Shown here: one piece after another, positions 1-8,714 of the stretch
Layout: each line of letters opens with the position of its first letter
How positions within the stretch are numbered: the stretch's first letter is position 1
Assembly (NCBI RefSeq): GCF_036983985.1
Contig: NZ_JALAHQ010000006.1
Location: 62,001-126,000, forward strand
DNA length: 64,000 nucleotides
Direction: 5' to 3'
Source of the DNA: Alishewanella metallidurans
Lineage (GTDB): Bacteria; Pseudomonadota; Gammaproteobacteria; Enterobacterales; Alteromonadaceae
Notes under the pieces: model-generated
What the model saw: only the letters and a program-made list of their open reading frames with translations
The model's database searches: none
Told to the model about the DNA's origin: nothing
Translations under genes and position numbers: made by a program

Positions 1-604
1 GTGCCAGAGGCCGTGATTGCCGCGCAAGCAGCAAACTATCTCGCCGCGATATCATAATAGCTAATTTAGCTTTAGCTCGTTGAATATCTAAACCTAACTT
101 GTTTACGGTATGTTGCACGCTTTGCTGTTCTTTTTGCTGTTCCTTAAATAAGGAAGCATTAACCTCTAGCGCCCGCAGCATACCGTTTGCCGGTTTCAAT
201 AAGGCTGAAAAATAACCCTGCTCTTGCTGCAGTGTCCTAATCTCAGTGTTAAGGACATCCATATCATAAGCTAGCTTTTCAAGCTGTGTATCGTCCTCTG
301 CTATGCAGTACTTTTCTGGCGCTATTCTTGCTAACAAATCACCTTTGCTAAAGGGCTGATTGGCAGCAACATAAATTTCTTCCAATACACCAGAGCGCTC
401 GGCAATAACCTCTCTTACTTCCACATCCACCAGGCCATTTGCTTCAATCATGTAATAAGGTTTGAATAGCAAATACAGTAAATAGCCAAATAAGACGATT
501 ACGATAAGGAAATAAATCCACTGCGTAACGCTAGAGTTATGCGACGACGGCGGCCGACCTTCCGGTGCCGCACTAATAAAACTTTTGCGGTTATATAAGT
601 TCAC
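1..604 (-). CDS. HlyD-family membrane fusion protein (partial, C-terminus outside the window)
   Basis: The frame is open from a GTG at 602-604 to the window edge, giving about 201 residues. AGGAG lies six bases upstream, overlapping the end of the neighbouring gene, which fixes the start. After a Ser/Pro-rich cytoplasmic tail of about 28 residues comes one membrane helix (residues about 29-47). A biotinyl-lipoyl-like strand region follows (ANGLVDVEVREVIAER, with a later GDLLARI), and then a long Gln/Glu-rich coiled coil. This is the layout of periplasmic adaptors such as HlyD/EmrA. It starts 3 bases after the TolC-like gene ends, so the two are probably co-transcribed and form one envelope-spanning exporter. 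The substrate is not visible here. Confidence 0.85.
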   Translation of the reverse strand, partial: MNLYNRKSFISAAPEGRPPSSHNSSVTQWIYFLIVIVLFGYLLYLLFKPYYMIEANGLVDVEVREVIAERSGVLEEIYVAANQPFSKGDLLARIAPEKYCIAEDDTQLEKLAYDMDVLNTEIRTLQQEQGYFSALLKPANGMLRALEVNASLFKEQQKEQQSVQHTVNKLGLDIQRAKAKLAIMISRRDSLLLARQSRPLA

Positions 605-607
605 CGG

Positions 608-2623
608 CTACTCCTGGGTAAAAATATCAAGCTTGTGCACAGCGAACTGTGTCACTCCGGTAGACTGACTTAGCGCTTCAATTGCATTTTCAAGCTGCAG
701 TTCATCGCCAAATTCCTCTTTTCTCAACGCAACAACAAGTTTATCCAGCGGAATAGCAGACAAAACATATTTTATTCGAGCACTTAGCTGGTCAAGATCA
801 GTAGTTTCGTATGCCATCAAGTACACTTGGTCAACATAATCATTTAAAGACCGTAACACTTCCAACGGCCAATGATGTGGCACAGAAATGGTTAAATGAA
901 GCATTGGGTGACGTAAACGTATCGACTCGATAAGGTCTAAAAGATCGTTGAGTACGCCAATTTTATTCTCTTTATATTGCGGCAGGGCATGCGGTTCTAT
1001 ATCAAGGTGAATGTAGTTACCATATTGGCTGCGCGCTTCTATTGCTGCCATAGCGCGCTGGTGATTTTCAGGTAAAGCCCAATTACTTTCGCCTAACAAT
1101 TGGCTGACTTGCAGCTCATGGCGATCAGCGTCTTTCATAAACTGGAAAAGCTTAGCTTGGTTTACTTTACCGCCAGCATTGATCATTGCATGTTTAATTG
1201 CTTTGGCTTGTAGTAGAAGAAATAGTTGTTGATTAGGGTAACGGTTAAACTCCGCAGACCAAATATAAACTGACCGCTGACCTTGACGAGACCTGTGCTG
1301 GGTTTCATTCAACGAATTCACTTTAATAAATTTACTGTCATATTCTACTCTGGATACCAAAAAAACTTCATTAACTCGCCGGTACAATTCTTCTTTAGCA
1401 TTTATCAGCTCTATTGCCGCATCAAGATAGTTTTTTAAGCGCACATTCACTGCAGCAATGTCTAATGGCTTATCTAACGCCGCGTAACTTAAAACACGCT
1501 GCATTTTCTCTTGCGCTTGTAATAATCGGTACTGCTGCTTTGTCGTGCGCTCTAATTGTTCTTGTAATGATTGGTATGCCGAACGAGTGCGAGCAATAAT
1601 CTCCCATTCTTCATGCTTCAAATCATTTTCCAATTGATTCAAACGAGCTTCAGTTTGTGATTGGGCTTGACCAAACGAGAGAGGCAGCTGAAATCTTAAA
1701 CCGGCAACAAGTTCATCATTGCGGTTTCTAGCCAAATCAAATTCTTTGCGCAAAAATAGGCGGAAGCGACTGCCTTCTAGAAATGATTCTTCTCGCTGAT
1801 ATTGATCTTGAATACGCAAACGCTCTAATTGCCTAATTTCTACAAAATCTTTATTTTCTCTGATCTGAGTTAGCAGAGCCTGTAAATCAACATCTATCGA
1901 CGGAGGGTTGGTCAGGTTATCCATATGATCCTGCCAATAAGGATCAGAGTGCAAGCGTGCAAGATTTTGCCGCGCTAACAAAATATCCTCTTCTGAAATC
2001 AGCAATTCATCAAGATAACTAGAACCAGAAAAATAAGCTTCTTTTTCAACGCGGTAAACAGACTCCATAAACTCAAGTTTAATAGCGCTTAAATGTGCTT
2101 CCATTCCTGAAAAGTGTTTTGCCAAACTGTAGCGGCGACATTGATAATTAATTTCATGTTTTTTTAATTTACCAGACAAGGTTTTAAGCGCCGCCTGCCT
2201 GTGAAAATCTGTTGCTTTGTACTGGTTTTCTCGATAACCATTGCGCAAGACATCCCAAGACAACTCCATGTATGTGGAGCCATCATCGTTATCTGTGTTT
2301 TGCTCAATATTACTAGTGGTGTAGCCGCCGCGCAGCTCCAATCCGTAATTTTGTTTAAAAGACGACGACTGGGCTTCTAAAGCAACGACTTCATCCTGAT
2401 TAGACCAATCGGTGTCACATTTAGCAGATAGAATGCGGGATACATCTTCGATTTTGAAACTACTGGCTAAGCTTTGCTTGGTAACATCGTATGATGCCAA
2501 AGCATTATCCCATAATACTTGCTCAACTGATTTTGCCGCTACCGGAAAAACTCTGAACAGCAAGGTAATAAAGCTCAAAACCACAATACTGGATATAAAA
2601 AAGCTAATGTTACTTTTATTCAT
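608..2623 (-). CDS. TolC-like outer-membrane protein fused to a GH18-like barrel domain
   Basis: The protein has 671 residues from the ATG at 2623; an upstream TTG at 2674 in the same frame would add 17 residues. An N-terminal membrane/signal segment is followed by about 400 residues of long amphipathic helices and short strands typical of TolC-type efflux channels. The last 230 residues or so are different: they contain YIHLDIEPH (Asp541, Glu543), LTISVPHHWP and VYLMAYETTD, which resemble the DxxDxDxE strand and the M-x-Y strand of GH18-type TIM barrels. The channel assignment rests on overall character and on the adjoining HlyD adaptor gene. The barrel assignment is motif-based. A role in exporting and trimming a polysaccharide is inferred. 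Confidence 0.65.
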   Translation of the reverse strand: MNKSNISFFISSIVVLSFITLLFRVFPVAAKSVEQVLWDNALASYDVTKQSLASSFKIEDVSRILSAKCDTDWSNQDEVVALEAQSSSFKQNYGLELRGGYTTSNIEQNTDNDDGSTYMELSWDVLRNGYRENQYKATDFHRQAALKTLSGKLKKHEINYQCRRYSLAKHFSGMEAHLSAIKLEFMESVYRVEKEAYFSGSSYLDELLISEEDILLARQNLARLHSDPYWQDHMDNLTNPPSIDVDLQALLTQIRENKDFVEIRQLERLRIQDQYQREESFLEGSRFRLFLRKEFDLARNRNDELVAGLRFQLPLSFGQAQSQTEARLNQLENDLKHEEWEIIARTRSAYQSLQEQLERTTKQQYRLLQAQEKMQRVLSYAALDKPLDIAAVNVRLKNYLDAAIELINAKEELYRRVNEVFLVSRVEYDSKFIKVNSLNETQHRSRQGQRSVYIWSAEFNRYPNQQLFLLLQAKAIKHAMINAGGKVNQAKLFQFMKDADRHELQVSQLLGESNWALPENHQRAMAAIEARSQYGNYIHLDIEPHALPQYKENKIGVLNDLLDLIESIRLRHPMLHLTISVPHHWPLEVLRSLNDYVDQVYLMAYETTDLDQLSARIKYVLSAIPLDKLVVALRKEEFGDELQLENAIEALSQSTGVTQFAVHKLDIFTQE

Positions 2624-2914
2624 AAAATATTGTTTACCATTCCTTGAGTTTGGTACCACAGCAATGCCTCGCAATCAACGTGACAATGCTATTCGTTGAG
2701 CGGAATTTCGCTTTAAACTAATTTAACCAGTACATGCCGCATTAGAAATAAAGTAGAAAATGACTCAGCAAGAATTCCTTTCTTAAAAACACACAATTAA
2801 GCAACAAAAACAAAACAAAAACATACACATCAATAGCTTGACGATATTGTAACCGCAACATGCGCAAAAAAGAATCAGCAAAGTAAATTTAAAATACTAA
2901 CAACCACAGTCGCC

Positions 2915-2933
2915 AATAAGAATCATTTGCATT
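2915..2933 (+). promoter_or_regulatory. Putative Fur box
   Basis: AATAAGAATCATTTGCATT matches the common GAGAATCATTTGCATT form of the Fur operator at nearly every position. It overlaps the -35 element of the promoter immediately downstream, a position suited to iron-dependent repression. Fur binding is inferred from sequence only. Confidence 0.6.
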
Positions 2934-2955
2934 TGCTTTTAATTGCGATTATAGT
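2927..2955 (+). promoter_or_regulatory. Sigma-70 promoter overlapping the Fur box
   Basis: TTGCAT (2927-2932) and TATAGT (2950-2955) are separated by exactly 17 bases. Transcription would start near 2962, about 110 bases before the ATG at 3074. Confidence 0.55.
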
Positions 2956-3034
2956 CTGCATCGTCAACGAACGTGACCGCTGTATAGGCCAAGGATTGGT
3001 TGTCTGGTCGTTGTTTTACTTGTCTTGCACGTTA

Positions 3035-3063
3035 AGGGGTGGGTTTTGCCACCCCTGTTTTTT
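3035..3063 (+). terminator. Intrinsic terminator-like hairpin just upstream of the flavoreductase gene
   Basis: AGGGGTGG (3035-3042) pairs perfectly with CCACCCCT (3049-3056) around a six-base loop. It is followed by G and six T residues. It ends 10 bases before the ATG at 3074, so it would end a transcript of about 100 nt started at the Fur-box promoter, or act as an attenuator of the gene. Confidence 0.6.
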
Positions 3064-3073
3064 CAGGGTATTT

Positions 3074-4855
3074 ATGCTGCAACGCTGGCAACTTTTGTTA
3101 GAAAAATGGCACCTACTCATTTTATTGGTATTGCCTATTTATTATTTCTCTTCGGCAAAAACTGACGAGTGGCAGCCTATTGCCATGCTTTATTTTCTGT
3201 ATGCCATTATTGTTACCGCTAGTTTATTACTGAAACCTCGCAGTATTACCCAACCAAAACTAACGGGGTTCGCTTGGTTAGAGCAGCTGTTGTTATTAGC
3301 TTTATTTATCACCGTACTTTGGCTGTTTTATTTACCACAAGCCCCACTTAATTCTGTCTCCGGTAAAGTTTTATGGCTTAACGTTCAGCTAGTCATAGCC
3401 GGCGTGTTATATAAGCTGTATTTAGCGATAAAGGTAAGCCGTAGCAACAAAATTGAAATTACCGCTCCCTGCTGGCTAGTCGGTTATGCCAGCCAGTCAG
3501 GTATGGCATTGCAGCTTGCACAGTACAGCCGCAAACAACTGCAAAGTGCTGGCTATAAAGTTGACTTGGCAGAACTAAACCAGCTAACACTGCAGAAATT
3601 GCACCAATATAAAAATGCATTATTTATAGTTAGTACCTACGGCGAAGGTGAACCACCAGATAATGCCAACCAATTTTATCAATTAGCGCAGCAGTGGCAG
3701 CATTCGCTTAACCAGTTACAATTTGCTGTATTGGCATTAGGTGATCGCAGCTATCAACAATTTTGTGCCTTCGGTCATTGGCTACACCGCCGTCTGCATA
3801 GCCTTGACGCTAAAGCGCTACAACCGATAATTGAGCTTGATAGCGCCGATAGACAAAGCCAAGCCTTAGCAAAGTGGCAACTATTACTTAATGGCTTTGG
3901 TAAGCCAGTAGCCGACACGGTTATAGATAGCACTCCGTGGTTGCAAGCTAGCTTGCACAGCCGTTATGTGGTTAATCCAGCGAGTGCTGGCCTACCTTGC
4001 TATACCGTCAAACTGCAATTACCTGCAGCAAGCACTTGGCAAGCGGGAGATATTGTTGATATTCAACCGGAAAACAATAGAAGTAGCGTGGCCCTATGGT
4101 TAACCAAACATTTAGTAAACGGCTGCCAGCCGGTGAGATATCAACAGAGAACCATTCCGCTGTGTTGGGCGTTAGCTGAGCTGGAATTAGATAAAGCAGC
4201 ACCGCCGACACGTAACGAAAACCTATCAACTTGGTTAACGCAACAAACTAAATTACCGCTACGCAGTTATTCTATTGCTTCGATACCGGAAGAAGGGCAT
4301 TTAACGTTACTAGTGCGTCAGGTGCAAAAGGATGATGGCTCATTAGGTATTGGCTCAGGCTGGTTAACGGCATGGGCTAATGAGCAGCAAAATGTGCAGT
4401 TACGGTTGCGCCAGCATAGCCAGTTTCACTTACCTGATGATGATAAGCCGATTATATTTATTGCTAATGGTACCGGTATTGCGGCTATTCGTGCGCTGCT
4501 AGCCGAACGAGTAAAGCGCGGCCAACCGCAAAACTGGCTGCTGTTTGGTGAACGCCGACAGCAACATGACTTTTTCTTTGCTCGTGACATACAGCAGTGG
4601 CAACAACAGGGATTTATTCAGCATTGTGAGCTTGCCTTCTCGCAAGATCAGGCAACAAAGCGCTATGTACAGCACCTACTTGCCGAACAACAAGCACGTT
4701 TAGTGCAATGGTTAGAACAAGGTGCCGCAATTTACGTCTGTGGCAGCTTACAAGGTATGGGCGTAGAGGTGCATCAGCAACTGCAACAGTTGCTCGGTAC
4801 AGAGCAGGTTGAGCAACTGATGCAACAGGGGCGTTATAAGCGTGATCTCTATTAG
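3074..4855 (+). CDS. Membrane-anchored flavodoxin/FAD/NAD(P)H reductase (sulfite reductase alpha-like)
   Basis: The protein has 593 residues from the ATG at 3074, which has AGGG five bases upstream; the longer frame from 2927 would run through the promoter and terminator. Three or four N-terminal membrane helices (about residues 8-120) precede a flavodoxin domain (GYASQSGMALQLAQ, STYGEGEPPDNA, ALGDRSY). The FAD-binding part follows (RSYSIAS, GIGSGWLT), then the nicotinamide part (FIANGTGIAAIRALL, LLFGERR, YVCGSLQGM), as in CysJ and cytochrome P450 reductases. The membrane anchor resembles inner-membrane flavoreductases linked to iron uptake. The Fur box upstream supports such a role, for instance siderophore-iron reduction, but the electron acceptor is unknown. 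It overlaps the convergent yceB-like gene by four bases. Confidence 0.8.
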   Translation: MLQRWQLLLEKWHLLILLVLPIYYFSSAKTDEWQPIAMLYFLYAIIVTASLLLKPRSITQPKLTGFAWLEQLLLLALFITVLWLFYLPQAPLNSVSGKVLWLNVQLVIAGVLYKLYLAIKVSRSNKIEITAPCWLVGYASQSGMALQLAQYSRKQLQSAGYKVDLAELNQLTLQKLHQYKNALFIVSTYGEGEPPDNANQFYQLAQQWQHSLNQLQFAVLALGDRSYQQFCAFGHWLHRRLHSLDAKALQPIIELDSADRQSQALAKWQLLLNGFGKPVADTVIDSTPWLQASLHSRYVVNPASAGLPCYTVKLQLPAASTWQAGDIVDIQPENNRSSVALWLTKHLVNGCQPVRYQQRTIPLCWALAELELDKAAPPTRNENLSTWLTQQTKLPLRSYSIASIPEEGHLTLLVRQVQKDDGSLGIGSGWLTAWANEQQNVQLRLRQHSQFHLPDDDKPIIFIANGTGIAAIRALLAERVKRGQPQNWLLFGERRQQHDFFFARDIQQWQQQGFIQHCELAFSQDQATKRYVQHLLAEQQARLVQWLEQGAAIYVCGSLQGMGVEVHQQLQQLLGTEQVEQLMQQGRYKRDLY

Positions 4856-5418
4856 TTTTTACTGGGCATAAAGCTCAAGCGACCGTTATTTACCGCCATA
4901 TTAAGCGGTACTGCCGTTAACAGCTTAACCGATGGGTTGGTGGTATCCAGCTTATAAACAGGGTTGCTGGCAAGGTAGCCGTTTACCAACTGCAATAACT
5001 CGTTACTTACCGGCGCCAAATTTCCTCGATAACCTGAGGCCTCAATACTAGAATCTAATAATTTAAGTGAACGTAAATAAATGGCCTTTTCAGTGCCGTC
5101 ATAATATGGCACACCTTCGAGCTGTAATTGAAGATTAGCCGGATAACTAAGACCAAATAATGACAGCGCCGCACTGGCTTCGGTATTAACTCGTACCACA
5201 TCAGAGTTATTTGGCCCAATTTGAACTTGCATGCTATCTACTTTCAAATTCAGCGGAATACCAGCTACGTTGCCTTGCCGCGTAAGTTTAGGCAGTTGCT
5301 GGCGTAACATCTGCTCTAAGTCAGTTTCGCTAACGCTGTAGGTCGACATCTGCTGTAACTGGCTGCAGCTAGCAAGTAGATAAACAAAAAATAACACCAA
5401 CACTTTACGTATCATCAT
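4852..5418 (-). CDS. YceB-like DUF1439 lipoprotein
   Basis: I place the start at the ATG at 5418, which has GGGA six bases upstream; a start at 5448 would add ten residues ahead of the signal peptide. The protein has 188 residues. A signal peptide ends in a lipobox (LLASC), so the product is probably anchored to the outer membrane. The rest is a beta-rich domain with amphipathic strands (LKVDSMQVQIG, YLRSLKLLDSSIEASG), as in the DUF1439/YceB family, which has a lipid-binding-type fold. No enzymatic motif is seen. Its stop codon overlaps the end of the convergent reductase gene. Confidence 0.75.
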   Translation of the reverse strand: MMIRKVLVLFFVYLLASCSQLQQMSTYSVSETDLEQMLRQQLPKLTRQGNVAGIPLNLKVDSMQVQIGPNNSDVVRVNTEASAALSLFGLSYPANLQLQLEGVPYYDGTEKAIYLRSLKLLDSSIEASGYRGNLAPVSNELLQLVNGYLASNPVYKLDTTNPSVKLLTAVPLNMAVNNGRLSFMPSKN

Positions 5419-5556
5419 TTTTAATCCCGATAAATAATCTAATTTCAAAGCGTGACTGCAGTATAACGCAGCATAACCTAGCTAAGCTTAACTTTATTAG
5501 CTGAGCCAATACTGAATAATACAGCAAAGCTAGTTTTTAACTGGTTAGAAATAAGA

Positions 5557-5572
5557 TGCTCCACGTGAAACA
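5557..5572 (+). promoter_or_regulatory. Putative parS centromere site
   Basis: TGCTCCACGTGAAACA matches the consensus TGTTTCACGTGAAACA at 14 of 16 positions, including the whole central CACGTG. It is in a non-coding stretch about 15 kb from oriC. ParA and ParB are encoded at 16.6-18.3 kb. Confidence 0.65.
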
Positions 5573-5744
5573 ATCGACCATTAATAAACTTTGCTTAACC
5601 AAGCATTTAAAAGGTATAAAATAATTCGCTGAGCCGCCCTTATACCGCGACTGGCTCTACCAGCAAAGCGCAGCTAGCTAGAATAAGTTGTGATATGCTC
5701 TGCCTCGTTTGGGCAAAATCCATATAACAAAACGAGAACGAATC

Positions 5745-6884
5745 ATGTCTTTAATCCTGAAACTTATCGCCGGCATAGTGCTAGGTATACTAGCAGGGCT
5801 TTATGCCCCTGTTTGGTTAATACAATTACTGTTAACTTTTAAAGGCTTATTTGGTGAATTATTATTTTTTACCATTCCGTTATTAATTCTATTTTTTATC
5901 AGTAGTGGTATTGCTGCACTGCCGCGTAACTCGGGTAAATTACTGGGCCGCACCTTAAGTATTGCTTATTTATCTACCATTATTGCCGGCACGCTAGCGT
6001 ATTTCGTTGCCAGCATCGTAGTGCCTATGCTTACTACCGCTAATAAGCACACCGCAACCAATGTCGATACAATAATAGAACCCTTCTTGCGTATGGATAT
6101 TCCGCCAGTGTTTGGTGTAATGACCGCCTTAGCCTTGGCGTTTATTTTTGGTTTAGGCATAGCATCAACCCAAGCTGAGCAATTAAAGAAATTGTCTGAC
6201 CAAGGTCGCGATATTATTCAGTTATTACTGGAGAAAGTAATTATTCCTTTATTACCACTGTATATCGCTGGCGAATTTGCCCAAATGGCGGCTGCAGGTA
6301 GTGTTTTTGGCACCTTAAAAACCTTTGGTATCGTACTGCTGTTAGCCGTTGCTATGCATTGGGTTTGGATTATTACGCTCTATACCATTGCTGGAATTAA
6401 AGCTGGTCGCTCGCCTTTTGCTTTAATTAAAAATATGTTGCCAGCTTACTTTACCGCGCTAGGTACTATGTCGAGCGCTGCAACCATCCCAATTGCTTTA
6501 AAAGCGACAAAATCTAACGGCGTTAGAGACGACGTAGCCAACTTTACCGTGCCGCTTTGCGCCACCATTCACTTGTCTGGTTCAACCATTACCATAGTAA
6601 CCTGTGCTATGGCAGTTATTACCATGCAAAATGGGTTAGAAATACCCTCGTTCGCTACCATTATGCCGTTTATCTTAATGCTGGGTTTAGTCATGTTAGC
6701 CGCTCCGGGCGTACCCGGCGGCGCGGTGATGTCGGCGGTAGGTTTACTAGGCTCAATGCTTGGTTTTGGTGATGCCGCCATTGCCTTAATGATCGCATTG
6801 TATATGGCACAAGATAGCTTTGGTACTGCCTGTAACGTAACCGGCGATGGCGCTATTGCGGTGTTGGTAGATAAAGCTGGTTAA
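5745..6884 (+). CDS. Dicarboxylate/amino acid:cation symporter (DAACS family)
   Basis: The protein has 379 residues from the ATG at 5745, where MSLILKL begins the first membrane helix; the upstream in-frame start at 5709 adds a charged, unlikely extension. The protein is almost entirely hydrophobic, with eight or so helices and two re-entrant segments. The diagnostic parts are the serine-rich stretch (GTMSSAATIPIALKATKSNGV), the PLCATIHLSGSTIT segment and the C-terminal AQDSFGTACNVTGDGA motif, where Asp and Asn bind substrate and cation. The family imports glutamate, aspartate, serine or C4-dicarboxylates with H+ or Na+. It is somewhat shorter than GltP/DctA, and the substrate is not decided here. 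Confidence 0.85.
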   Translation: MSLILKLIAGIVLGILAGLYAPVWLIQLLLTFKGLFGELLFFTIPLLILFFISSGIAALPRNSGKLLGRTLSIAYLSTIIAGTLAYFVASIVVPMLTTANKHTATNVDTIIEPFLRMDIPPVFGVMTALALAFIFGLGIASTQAEQLKKLSDQGRDIIQLLLEKVIIPLLPLYIAGEFAQMAAAGSVFGTLKTFGIVLLLAVAMHWVWIITLYTIAGIKAGRSPFALIKNMLPAYFTALGTMSSAATIPIALKATKSNGVRDDVANFTVPLCATIHLSGSTITIVTCAMAVITMQNGLEIPSFATIMPFILMLGLVMLAAPGVPGGAVMSAVGLLGSMLGFGDAAIALMIALYMAQDSFGTACNVTGDGAIAVLVDKAG

Positions 6885-6962
6885 TAACTAAACCTAATTT
6901 CTGTCGATTGTAACTCCTGTTTCAGGATTCTAATCAACCATACGCATTAAAAAGATACTAAT

Positions 6963-6989
6963 AAAAAGCCCGCTACTGCGGGCTTTTTT
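6963..6989 (+). terminator. Bidirectional terminator between symporter gene and glmU
   Basis: GCCCGC (6968-6973) pairs with GCGGGC (6978-6983) around TACT, with an A-run before and six T after. It can end both the symporter transcript and the leftward glmU transcript. Confidence 0.85.
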
Positions 6990-6996
6990 ATACAAA

Positions 6997-8361
6997 TTAC
7001 TTTTTAATTTTTACCGGTCGTTGCCAACCAGCAATATGCTTTTGTTTAACGCGAGCAACAACTAGCTCACCATCAGCAGCGTCACGCGTTAGCACCGTGC
7101 CAGCACCAACGGTAGCATTTACACCTACCGTAACAGGGGCAACTAATGAGCTATTTGAACCAATAAAAGCGCCGTCTTTAATTGTGGTAACAAACTTATT
7201 AGCGCCATCATAATTACAGGTAATAGTACCCGCACCTACGTTTACTTTATTACCAATAACCGCATCGCCTAAGTAAGTTAAATGGTTAGCCTTAGAGCCT
7301 TCGCCCAACGTGGTTTTTTTCATTTCAACGAAATTACCAACATGACTATCGTCCAGCATAACCGAATCAGGACGTAATCGCGCATAAGGGCCAACCGAAC
7401 AATTGCTACCAACCGTTGACTGTTCAATCATTGAATTGGGCTTAACCTCGGTGTTGTCACCAATAGTGCAGTCTTTTAAAATACAGTTAGCACCAACAGT
7501 AACGCCCTTACCCAACACAACCTTGCCTTCGAAAACAACGTTAACGTCAATCATCACGTCATTACCTACGGTAACACTGCCGCGAACGTCTATGCGCGCT
7601 GGGTCACGTAAATTAGCGCCTGCTAGCATTAATTCATTGGCTTTACGTTGCTGGTAAGCACGCTCTAACGCGGCTAATTGCACGCGATTATTCGCTCCTT
7701 CCACTTCCATCGCGTCACTGGGATGCGCCGTAGCTATATCAACGCCTTCGCTGTGTGCCATAGCGATAATATCAGTTAAGTAATACTCGCCTTGAGCGTT
7801 ACTATTAGATAATCGGCCAAGCCAGTTTTTCAGCTGCTTACCTGGCAGTGCCATAATGCCGCTATTAACTTCGTTTATTTTTAATTGCTCTGGTGTCGCA
7901 TCTTTTTGTTCAATAATGCCCACCACTTTACCGTTTTCACGCACGATGCGACCATAACCGGTTGGGTTAGCTAACTTTACCGTTAAAATGGCTACGCCAT
8001 TGGCAGGCTTGGCATTTAACAATTGCTTTAACGTTTCAAGCTCAGTTAAGGGTACATCGCCATATAACACTAAAACAGTATCGTTATCGGCAATATTACC
8101 TGCCGCTTGCGCTACGGCATGACCAGTACCTAATTGCTCGGCTTGTAATACCCAATGCAGTGGTTGCTCACCTAAGCTAGATTTTAATGCGTCAGCGCCA
8201 TAGCCGTATACCAACTGAGGCTTTTCTGCGCCAAGTGCGCGGGCGGTATCAATAACGTGCTGCACCATTGGCCGCTCAGCCACTTTGTGTAATACCTTGG
8301 GTAGGTCTGATTTCATCCGTGTGCCTTTACCAGCGGCCAGGATCACTACATTTAACGCCAT
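6997..8361 (-). CDS. glmU: Bifunctional N-acetylglucosamine-1-phosphate uridyltransferase / glucosamine-1-phosphate acetyltransferase
   Basis: The protein has 454 residues, the normal length for GlmU. The N-terminal uridyltransferase half carries the nucleotide-sugar motif LAAGKGTRMK (residues 8-17) followed by LPKVLH, and GTGHAVAQA. The C-terminal half is a left-handed beta-helix of hexapeptide repeats ending in the acetyltransferase region (GAFIGSNSSLVAPVTVG). GlmU makes UDP-GlcNAc for peptidoglycan and LPS in the cytoplasm. In many relatives glmU directly follows atpC; here a foreign-looking gene on the opposite strand and a terminator separate them, so glmU probably has its own promoter. 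Confidence 0.97.
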   Translation of the reverse strand: MALNVVILAAGKGTRMKSDLPKVLHKVAERPMVQHVIDTARALGAEKPQLVYGYGADALKSSLGEQPLHWVLQAEQLGTGHAVAQAAGNIADNDTVLVLYGDVPLTELETLKQLLNAKPANGVAILTVKLANPTGYGRIVRENGKVVGIIEQKDATPEQLKINEVNSGIMALPGKQLKNWLGRLSNSNAQGEYYLTDIIAMAHSEGVDIATAHPSDAMEVEGANNRVQLAALERAYQQRKANELMLAGANLRDPARIDVRGSVTVGNDVMIDVNVVFEGKVVLGKGVTVGANCILKDCTIGDNTEVKPNSMIEQSTVGSNCSVGPYARLRPDSVMLDDSHVGNFVEMKKTTLGEGSKANHLTYLGDAVIGNKVNVGAGTITCNYDGANKFVTTIKDGAFIGSNSSLVAPVTVGVNATVGAGTVLTRDAADGELVVARVKQKHIAGWQRPVKIKK

Positions 8362-8714
8362 AACAGAATCCCTGTAATTAATATGCGAGTATTTTAAATG
8401 ATATTGACTTAGTGTACAGCGCTAGGGTGAAGTTTTGCTGAATAGGCCATTTTATAATGATACGTAATAAGGCTATCCAAACAACCTAGACGACTAAAGC
8501 ACTCTACTTGCGTAGCCTAGATTGATACTTATACAGCAGTTGACTCAATGGCTGTGCTATTAAACTTTAAGTCCAGACTTGCCAATGCCGAGTATTTTTT
8601 GAAATACACTCACCAAACCAGAACTTAAAATTAAATTACAATTCAAAAAAAACAATGGCAATATAAATTACACAGAAATTTAACGATATATAAGCATTAA
8701 AAGTAAGGGTCCGC
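8362..8714. other. Intergenic region between glmU and the orphan gene
   Basis: About 350 bases that must hold the divergent promoters of glmU and of the plus-strand orphan gene. The part from 8590 to 8700 is very AT-rich with A-runs. I see no convincing -35/-10 pair, repeat or RNA structure. Confidence 0.4.

Noticed and set aside
2927..3073. N-terminal extension of the flavoreductase from 2927
   Set aside because: This stretch contains the -35/-10 promoter and the terminator hairpin, and the ATG at 3074 has its own ribosome-binding site.
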